From positions 1 through 13,142 of the forward strand of contig JAHEDA010000045.1 of the NCBI GenBank assembly GCA_024641445.1: 13,142 nt of DNA, in the 5' to 3' direction. Of the stretch, positions 1-5,593 are shown one piece after another. The position numbers and the translations under genes were made by a program. The stretch's first letter is position 1; each line of letters opens with the position of its first letter. The DNA is from Gammaproteobacteria bacterium (GTDB taxonomy: Bacteria; Pseudomonadota; Gammaproteobacteria; UBA6429; Thiohalophilaceae). Below the pieces are notes generated by a model. That model ran no database searches and was not told the DNA's origin. It worked only from the letters and a program-made list of their open reading frames with translations.

Positions 1-1
1 C

Positions 2-391
2 CTCGCCACCATGTTTGCCGCCGGTGTTCCGCTGGTGGAGGCAATGGACTCTGTTGCCGGGGCAGTGGGTAACGTGGTGTATAGCGAGGCCGTACTGAAG
101 ATGCGTGACGATGTCGCCACCGGTACCCAGCTTAATGTCACAATGAAGCAGTCGAACTTGTTCCCCAACATGGTCGTGCAGATGACGGCCATCGGTGAAG
201 AGGCGGGCTCAGTCGATTCCATGCTCGGTAAGGTCGCCGACTTCTACGAAGAAGAGGTCGATAACGCCGTCGATGGCCTGAGCAGCCTGCTCGAACCCAT
301 TATCATGGCCTTCCTCGGCGTCGTCATCGGTGGTCTGGTCATTGCCATGTACCTGCCCATCTTCCAGATGGGTCAAATTGTCGGAAAATAA
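2..391 (+). CDS. pilC: Type IV pilus inner-membrane platform protein PilC, C-terminal part (5' truncated by window edge)
   Basis: The open frame enters from the left edge (the first readable codons give L-A-T before the Met at 11) and ends at TAA 389-391, so about 129 C-terminal residues are visible. PilC is the polytopic inner-membrane platform on which the PilB/PilT ATPases act to polymerise or retract type IV pili. Seen here is the second T2SF (GspF/PilC) repeat: a helical cytoplasmic segment with the characteristic 'ATMFAAGVPLVEAM' start and 'MTAIGEEAGSVDSML' core. It is followed by a long hydrophobic segment (about LLEPIIMAFLGVVIGGLVIAMYLPIF) and a short cytoplasmic tail ending in IVGK. 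The GEEAG(S/T) signature and ending are typical of PilC rather than of GspF. pilD follows after 15 bases, the usual pilB-pilC-pilD order. The N-terminal two thirds lie outside the window. Confidence 0.95.
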   Translation, partial: LATMFAAGVPLVEAMDSVAGAVGNVVYSEAVLKMRDDVATGTQLNVTMKQSNLFPNMVVQMTAIGEEAGSVDSMLGKVADFYEEEVDNAVDGLSSLLEPIIMAFLGVVIGGLVIAMYLPIFQMGQIVGK

Positions 392-406
392 TTAAGAACA
401 ATAACC

Positions 407-1300
407 ATGCACATTCTTGAAATTTGGCGGGGCTCCCCCGCCTTTTATTTATCCAGCATCTTTGTCCTGGGCCTGCTGGTGGGGAGTTTTCTCAATGTCG
501 TGATCCTGCGCCTGCCCGTCATGCTGAAACGACGCTGGCGTAGTGAGTGCGAGGGCTTCCTGGCCGAGGAGCAACCTCTCGCATCGAATAGCGCGGCTGT
601 AGATGCCCCCTTTAATCTGGTGACCCCACGGTCTCGCTGTCCGCACTGCGGCCACGCCATCAGCGCCTGGGAGAATATCCCCGTCATTAGTTACATGGCG
701 CTGGGTGGTAAATGCCGTAGCTGCAAGACCCCTATCTCCATGCGCTATCCGATTATCGAGCTGCTGAGTGCGGTGCTGGTGACCCTGACGGCCTGGCGCT
801 TTGGCGTCAGCATCGAGGCCCTTGGCGCCATTCTCCTTACCTGGGTATTACTCGCCCTCACCTTTATCGATCTTGACCACCAGATACTCCCTGACGATAT
901 TACCCTGCCCTTTCTTTGGCTCGGACTCATCTTCAATCTTGGGGAACGTTACACCGACCTGCAATCCGCAGTGATCGGTGCCATTGCCGGCTATCTGGTG
1001 CTGTGGCTGGTGTATCAGGCGTTCAAAAAGATCACGGGCAAGGAGGGAATGGGGTACGGGGATTTCAAACTCCTGGCCCTGTTTGGAGCCTGGCTGGGTT
1101 GGCAATTTCTACCGGTTATCATTCTTATCTCATCCTTCATCGGCGCCGTCATCGGAATCGGCCTCATCGTATTCCGCGGCCACGACCGGACGCTCCCGAT
1201 TCCATTTGGCCCCTACCTCGCCATCGCAGGCTGGATCGCCCTGCTATGGGGGAATGACCTTATTCGTCTCTACTTTGATTTTGTCGGCCTCTCCGTCTAA
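407..1300 (+). CDS. pilD: Type 4 prepilin peptidase / N-methyltransferase PilD
   Basis: Inner-membrane aspartic protease of 297 residues. It cleaves the leader from type IV prepilins and type II secretion pseudopilins, then N-methylates the new first residue. The cytoplasmic zinc-binding methyltransferase domain is intact: Cys78-x2-Cys81 and Cys103-x2-Cys106, separated by 21 residues. The peptidase catalytic pair is present as Asp155 in 'FIDLDHQ' and Asp219 in the 'GYGD' motif, 64 residues apart as in characterised homologues. Several hydrophobic segments follow a short N-terminal membrane anchor (about residues 12-38), giving the usual multi-pass topology. Both activities are therefore expected. 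It sits 15 bases after pilC, so it is probably co-transcribed. No strong Shine-Dalgarno is visible before the ATG, which may mean translational coupling to pilC. Confidence 0.97.
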   Translation: MHILEIWRGSPAFYLSSIFVLGLLVGSFLNVVILRLPVMLKRRWRSECEGFLAEEQPLASNSAAVDAPFNLVTPRSRCPHCGHAISAWENIPVISYMALGGKCRSCKTPISMRYPIIELLSAVLVTLTAWRFGVSIEALGAILLTWVLLALTFIDLDHQILPDDITLPFLWLGLIFNLGERYTDLQSAVIGAIAGYLVLWLVYQAFKKITGKEGMGYGDFKLLALFGAWLGWQFLPVIILISSFIGAVIGIGLIVFRGHDRTLPIPFGPYLAIAGWIALLWGNDLIRLYFDFVGLSV

Positions 1301-1342
1301 CCACGACATTTCTCTGCACGTCTTTGTGTACAATAACGAGCT

Positions 1343-1972
1343 ATGTTCATAGTAGGCCTTACAGGTGGTGTTGGCAGCGGTAAGAGTACCGTGGCCGCCA
1401 TGTTTGCAGAGCACGGCGTGCCCATTATCGACATGGACATCCTGGCGCGTGAGCTGGTGCAACCTGGGCAGGTAGCGCTTAGCGAAATCCGCCAGCATTT
1501 CGGACCTGATGTTGTAGCCTCAGATGGCAGCCTGGATCGCCAACGCTTGCGGGAGCTAGTCTTCACCGATCCGGTGAGGCGTCGGCAATTAGAGGCGATC
1601 CTCCACCCCCGCATCCGTAACGAGGTCATTCAGCGTATCAAGTCACTAGATTATCCTTATGTAATGGTTGTCATTCCTCTACTGGTTGAATCCAAACAGA
1701 ATGATCTTATCCATCACGTGCTGGTTATTGATGTCCCTGAGGACGTGCAGATTCAACGCACCATGTTGAGGGACAGCGTCGACGCAGATTTGGTCGGCAC
1801 TATCATGTCGGCGCAGGCCACACGTCAACAGCGCCTTGAAATCGCACAAGACGTTATCGAAAACACCGGTGGCCTGGATACCTTGCGGAGACTGGTAACA
1901 ACGTTGCACAGAAAATATCTTATGCTTGCCAACTCGTCCTCGGGTGCTGACGATACCCTTCTGATTAGATAA
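1343..1972 (+). CDS. coaE: Dephospho-CoA kinase CoaE
   Basis: 209 residues, matching the family length. It catalyses the last step of coenzyme A synthesis: ATP-dependent phosphorylation of the 3'-hydroxyl of dephospho-CoA in the cytoplasm. The P-loop is at residues 8-15 (GGVGSGKS) directly after the first beta strand (MFIVGLT). It is followed by 'DMDILARELVQPG', the substrate-binding acidic stretch of the family (equivalent to the DaD/DxD motif), and by 'LEAILHPRIR' and 'VVIPLLVES', both characteristic of CoaE. The 42-base gap after pilD has no obvious terminator, so read-through from pilD is likely. Its stop codon directly abuts the zapD start (TAAATG). The pilD-coaE-zapD-yacG order is a familiar gammaproteobacterial arrangement. 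Confidence 0.97.
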   Translation: MFIVGLTGGVGSGKSTVAAMFAEHGVPIIDMDILARELVQPGQVALSEIRQHFGPDVVASDGSLDRQRLRELVFTDPVRRRQLEAILHPRIRNEVIQRIKSLDYPYVMVVIPLLVESKQNDLIHHVLVIDVPEDVQIQRTMLRDSVDADLVGTIMSAQATRQQRLEIAQDVIENTGGLDTLRRLVTTLHRKYLMLANSSSGADDTLLIR

Positions 1973-2746
1973 ATGATTGTGAGCAATATAGTCATCTATG
2001 AACAACCCATTAACGAACGCGTACGTAACTTCATGCGTTTGGAATATCTATTTGCAGCGGCCGAAGGCCTGATTGCTGGGAGTTCACTTTGGGATAGCAG
2101 GAATTTTATCCAACGTCTGATCGATATATTGGATATCCTCTCTCGCCTCGACTTTAAACCGGAGATACTTGCCGGGCTCAAATACTTTGAGAAGGCGCTA
2201 CTGGCCCTGCAAGACAAGCCCGAGGTGAATGTCTCCTATCTCAATAGCCTGGTTCAACGACTGGAACACGCACAAAGTGTCCTGCATGGCATAACGGGAC
2301 AACTGGGTAAAAATCTGCGTGACCACGACCTGCTTAATGCCGTGCGTCAACGCAGCAGTACAGCGGGGGGAACCAGCCCACTTGACCTCCCAATCCTCCA
2401 TCACTGGCTGCAACTACCCGCAGAGACTCGACACCAGCAGCAGCTAGAGTGGTTATCGGAGCTTGATGCAGTAAAAAAACCCATCACCCTCATGCTGCAA
2501 CTGATACGTGAAAGCACCTTGCCCAGCGTCGAAATGGGGCGTGTCGGTAGCTATCAACAAGCGCTCGAGCCAACTATCCCCTATCAGATGATTCGTGTGG
2601 GCCTGCCTGCCTCGTCTGGTTACTTTGCTGAGATAAGTGCGAGTAAGTTTTCAGTCAACATCCGGTTTCTACAACCCGAGCAAGACGAGCGGCCCAGACA
2701 AGTATCGAACGATGTCACCTTTGAATTGAGTTGTTGTGCAATATGA
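1973..2746 (+). CDS. zapD: Cell division protein ZapD
   Basis: 257 residues; the E. coli protein is about 247. ZapD (formerly YacF, DUF1342) is a cytoplasmic FtsZ-associated factor that bundles FtsZ protofilaments and stabilises the Z ring. The N-terminal segment 'YEQPINERVRNFMRLEYLF' is the family hallmark, followed by mostly helical sequence and a beta-rich C-terminal part ('GYFAEISASKFSVNIRFL'). The ATG at 1973 touches the coaE stop and gives a roughly nine-residue lead before the conserved block. No internal start would keep the conserved start better. Its stop overlaps the yacG start in an ATGA arrangement. The FtsZ partner is encoded at the other end of this window, although the two genes are not in one operon. 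Confidence 0.94.
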   Translation: MIVSNIVIYEQPINERVRNFMRLEYLFAAAEGLIAGSSLWDSRNFIQRLIDILDILSRLDFKPEILAGLKYFEKALLALQDKPEVNVSYLNSLVQRLEHAQSVLHGITGQLGKNLRDHDLLNAVRQRSSTAGGTSPLDLPILHHWLQLPAETRHQQQLEWLSELDAVKKPITLMLQLIRESTLPSVEMGRVGSYQQALEPTIPYQMIRVGLPASSGYFAEISASKFSVNIRFLQPEQDERPRQVSNDVTFELSCCAI

Positions 2747-2937
2747 AAACAACCGTCAAGTGCCCGAGCTGTCAGAAACTCGTAACATGGGGGCCCGAAT
2801 CACCGTTCCGACCCTTCTGTTGTGAGCGATGCAAATTGATCGACCTGGGTGAGTGGGCCGCAGAGAGTCACCGTATTCCCGACACTAGCCCTCGGGAAGA
2901 CGAAGATATCAGACAGCCCAGTGAAGAAACCGATTAA
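2743..2937 (+). CDS. yacG: DNA gyrase inhibitor / zinc-binding protein YacG
   Basis: A 64-residue zinc-finger protein starting at the ATG in 2743-2745, which overlaps the zapD stop (ATGA). An in-frame TTG at 2731 would add four residues, but the ATG gives the family's normal N-terminus and the coupled overlap, so it is preferred. Zinc ligands are Cys7-x2-Cys10 and Cys26-x3-Cys30. The conserved core 'SPFRPFC...RCKLIDLGEWA' is nearly canonical and is followed by an acidic tail. E. coli YacG binds GyrB and inhibits gyrase; that activity is known for the family and inferred here. The stop TAA (2935-2937) shares bases with the stop of the convergent gene on the other strand. Confidence 0.95.
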   Translation: MKTTVKCPSCQKLVTWGPESPFRPFCCERCKLIDLGEWAAESHRIPDTSPREDEDIRQPSEETD

Positions 2938-3425
2938 GATTTTGATACGGTCAGAGGAAACTGTACCTGATAGGAGCGCTCTTCCGAGAAAACCTTGACC
3001 TCTACACGCCAATCCGTACGCCCTGAGGAACAGATTGGCAATGTCACGCTCCCATTCCAAACCCCAGGCCTCGCTGGGACTGGTTGCATACTGAAGCGAT
3101 TCACCCCCATCTCCATTCCCTGCATTGTCAGGCCGAGCTCAACCCTGTTCAAACCCAACTGCTCATTTCCTTCAACATTAAGCTCAACCGGGAAAGGCCT
3201 AAGATATATCGCACCATTGGGCATTCTGAGCGTTATGGCCAAGCGTTTATCGCCTGCCGAACAGCCCGTAGTGGGTAATCGACATTCAGTTGTCGGCGCC
3301 AGATAGAGTACGGCCATACCGGGCTCTGGTTTATAGAGAAGCTCCTTAATCCCTTTGTATGCTATCACTAGAATGACAATAGCAAGAATGAGCAATGCCA
3401 ATTTAACTTTATTATTAAGCTGCAT
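2934..3425 (-). CDS. Small membrane-anchored periplasmic protein, FixH/YtkA-like, function unknown
   Basis: 163 residues, not assigned to a named gene. There is a single N-terminal membrane helix (about residues 8-23, LALLILAIVILVIAYK) preceded by a Lys-containing cytoplasmic tip, predicting an N-in anchor with the rest in the periplasm. The outer part looks beta-rich. It carries Cys48 and Cys55 (ECRLPTTGC), then 'VELGLTMQGMEMGVNRF' with Met101, Met104 and Met106, then 'GVWNGSVTLPICSSGRTDWRVEVKV' with Cys132. This strand-MxxMxMG-strand-Pro-x-Cys-G-x-x-W pattern recalls the FixH/YtkA-like immunoglobulin-type fold. The similarity is judged by eye, and a metal-related role is only a guess. It is the last gene of the leftward secA-argJ-Nudix run: its ATG lies 3 bases after the Nudix stop, so it is very probably co-transcribed and translationally coupled. 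Its stop overlaps the yacG stop. Confidence 0.8.
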   Translation of the reverse strand: MQLNNKVKLALLILAIVILVIAYKGIKELLYKPEPGMAVLYLAPTTECRLPTTGCSAGDKRLAITLRMPNGAIYLRPFPVELNVEGNEQLGLNRVELGLTMQGMEMGVNRFSMQPVPARPGVWNGSVTLPICSSGRTDWRVEVKVFSEERSYQVQFPLTVSKS

Positions 3426-3428
3426 AAT

Positions 3429-4373
3429 TCACCACATTGAGGAGATTGCGGCAATACCCTGTCCACCCAAAGATTGGGACTGTGCAATATGATCAGGAGT
3501 CATTCCACCCAGGGCATATACCGGACACCTGGCTAACCTGGTCAGCGATTGGAATCCCTCCCAACCCAGCAGTGTCGCAGCAGGGTGGCTGGTTGTGGGC
3601 AATACAGGAGAGGCCACGATAAAATCGGCACCAATCTTCATCGCATGGCTCAATTGTTCTTCATTGTGGACGGATGCAGCGACATATTTTTCTTGCCCCA
3701 GTGGACGTGAACTCAGCGACATCAATCGAGATGCGTTCAGGTGCACACCATCAGCACCAAGATGGGCTGCCAGATCAGGCGAGGCATTTACCAGTACCCG
3801 GGCTGAATATTGGCCCCCTAAAACAAATACCTCTTCTGCCAGTTCAGAGAATCTCTCTATAGACATATTCTGTACGCGTAGCTGTATCAATCGGACACCA
3901 CGCCCCAGCGCACGCTCAATACGTGTGAGAAAATCTGTCTCATTGATAAAATCACCCGTAATAAGATACTGGTCTGGCAGGCAAGCTGCCATGACGATTG
4001 GTCCATTCGCGGCTGGAAAGTTAAAATCGGTGAGGCTGTGGCGGCTTACCCATTTAACCGGTTGCCCCTCGCAGCCGCGAGCTTCCCCAGAGAAGCTTAC
4101 GACTCGCCAAACATCAAGCAAAACAGATTTCTCGGGATAATCATAGGGTACACGGATAAGTGGCCGCATCTCGTGCACTGTGACACCTAGCTCTTCTTGC
4201 AACTCACGTTTGAGCGCGTCAATCACCGTCTCCCCAGATTCAACCTTGCCACCGGGAAACTCCCAAAATCCCCCCTGATGTAGATGCGATGGGCGTTGGG
4301 CAATCAGGATTGCCCCGGATGGGTCTGTTATGACACCTACCGCGACATGCACGCGGGTCGCCGTATCGGCCAT
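3429..4373 (-). CDS. Nudix hydrolase fused to a ThiE/TenI-like (thiamin-phosphate-synthase-family) domain
   Basis: 314 residues, two domains. Residues 1-130 form a MutT-like Nudix domain with a perfect Nudix box: Gly42-x5-Glu48-x7-Arg56-Glu57-Leu58-x-Glu60-Glu61-x-Gly63-Val64. Such domains hydrolyse nucleotide diphosphate derivatives; MutT relatives remove oxidised dGTP. Residues about 135-314 form a TIM-barrel of the thiamin-phosphate-synthase/TenI family ('YLITGD', 'IQLRVQ', 'LVNASPDLAAHLGADGVHL', 'AASVHN', 'VLPTTSHP', 'YALGG'). Several ThiE active-site positions are altered: Gln168 where ThiE has Lys, Ala197 where the metal-binding Asp of the ND motif is expected, and Asn-Ala-Ser-Arg after GVHL instead of Gly-Gln-x-Asp. 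Classical ThiE activity is therefore doubtful. The fusion beside argJ and secA is, from memory, common in gammaproteobacteria. It starts 3 bases after the argJ stop. Confidence 0.92.
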   Translation of the reverse strand: MADTATRVHVAVGVITDPSGAILIAQRPSHLHQGGFWEFPGGKVESGETVIDALKRELQEELGVTVHEMRPLIRVPYDYPEKSVLLDVWRVVSFSGEARGCEGQPVKWVSRHSLTDFNFPAANGPIVMAACLPDQYLITGDFINETDFLTRIERALGRGVRLIQLRVQNMSIERFSELAEEVFVLGGQYSARVLVNASPDLAAHLGADGVHLNASRLMSLSSRPLGQEKYVAASVHNEEQLSHAMKIGADFIVASPVLPTTSHPAATLLGWEGFQSLTRLARCPVYALGGMTPDHIAQSQSLGGQGIAAISSMW

Positions 4374-4376
4374 GTC

Positions 4377-5582
4377 TCAGGTCCGATACTCGGCGTTGAT
4401 TCGCACATACTCATAGGAAAAGTCGCACGTCCACACCCGCGCTTGTGAGTCGCCACGCCCGAGGCAAATTTTTACAGTAATATCTGTCTGCGCCATTTCC
4501 GCCTGACCTGCGGCCTCGGTATAACTGGGCGCTCGCCCCCCGTTTTCAACAATACAGAGATTGCCGAGGTAGATATAGATTTTTGAGATATCGAGGTTCT
4601 CAATCCCGGCTCGACCTACTGCGGCGAGGATACGACCCCAGTTAGGGTCACTGGCAAAGAACGCCGTCTTAACCAGTGGGGAGTGTGCAACCGTAAAGGC
4701 GACACGCTCACACTCTTTTTGATCCTGGCCTTCCACTACATCAATAGTAATAAGCTTGGTCGCCCCCTCACCATCACGGATGATGGCCTGCGCAAGGTGC
4801 TCACACACCTGCGTAACGGCATTACAGAATACCTTATAGTCCGCGGTACCTGGCTTCAAGTTAACCCCGCTCTTACCTGTAGCAATGAGCACGCAGGCAT
4901 CATTGGTAGAGGTGTCCCCGTCCACGGTAATTCGATTAAAGGATCTGTTGACGGCCTCACCAAGGCAGCTCTGTAAGTCTGTCTGCTGCACACCTGCGTC
5001 AGTTGCGACATAACTGAGCATCGTTGCCATGTCTGGCCGGATCATGCCCGAGCCCTTGGCAATCCCTGTTATGGTAATCTCTGAACCCTGTGAGATGAAC
5101 GTGACAGACACACCTTTTGGGACGGTATCGGTAGTCATTATGGCGCGGGCAGCATCTGCCCAACCATCCAGCTGCAACGCGTCAATTGCCTGTGGTAGCA
5201 CCTTTTCAATCTTTTCTACTGGCAGTGGTTCACCGATAACACCTGTCGAAAAAGGTAGTACCTCTCGTGCATTATCCCCCGTCTGATTTGCCAGCGCGAT
5301 ACAACTCGCCTCGGCTGCCATCAGACCCGGTTCACCTGTCCCGGCATTGGCGTTTCCACTATTTATTAATAGATAACGTATCGCCCCCATTCCTAGATGT
5401 CTCTTGGCAACGGTAACCGGTGCGGCACAGAATGCATTTCGGGTAAAGACCGCGGCAGTATTTGCACCATCACAGACTTCAATGAGCGTAATATCGCGGC
5501 GCCCGGGCTTTTTGATCCCTGCACTCGCGGTACCAAGACGAACACCCGGGATAGCCTTTAACTGCAATACCGTTTCAGACAT
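4377..5582 (-). CDS. argJ: Bifunctional glutamate N-acetyltransferase / amino-acid N-acetyltransferase ArgJ
   Basis: 401 residues with the chosen start. ArgJ moves the acetyl group from N-acetylornithine to glutamate (and in bifunctional members uses acetyl-CoA), running the cyclic arginine pathway. The precursor self-cleaves before the nucleophilic Thr in 'MATMLSY', here Thr187, giving alpha and beta chains. Also seen are 'NSGNANAGTG' (residues 74-83), 'GDGEGATK' and the family C-terminus 'CDFSYEYVRINAEYRT'. An upstream in-frame ATG at 5615 would add 11 residues but overlaps the secA end. The ATG at 5580-5582 gives the usual N-terminus (MSETVLQLKAIPGVRLG), 11 bases after the secA stop. Mono- versus bifunctionality cannot be settled from sequence by eye. 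The tight spacing on both sides indicates an operon with secA and the Nudix gene. Confidence 0.96.
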   Translation of the reverse strand: MSETVLQLKAIPGVRLGTASAGIKKPGRRDITLIEVCDGANTAAVFTRNAFCAAPVTVAKRHLGMGAIRYLLINSGNANAGTGEPGLMAAEASCIALANQTGDNAREVLPFSTGVIGEPLPVEKIEKVLPQAIDALQLDGWADAARAIMTTDTVPKGVSVTFISQGSEITITGIAKGSGMIRPDMATMLSYVATDAGVQQTDLQSCLGEAVNRSFNRITVDGDTSTNDACVLIATGKSGVNLKPGTADYKVFCNAVTQVCEHLAQAIIRDGEGATKLITIDVVEGQDQKECERVAFTVAHSPLVKTAFFASDPNWGRILAAVGRAGIENLDISKIYIYLGNLCIVENGGRAPSYTEAAGQAEMAQTDITVKICLGRGDSQARVWTCDFSYEYVRINAEYRT

Positions 5583-5593
5583 CGCGGGGTACT

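Noticed and set aside
1301..1342. A separate promoter for coaE, with TACAAT at 1329-1334.
   Set aside because: It lies only 8 bases before the start codon and has no -35 at a sensible distance.
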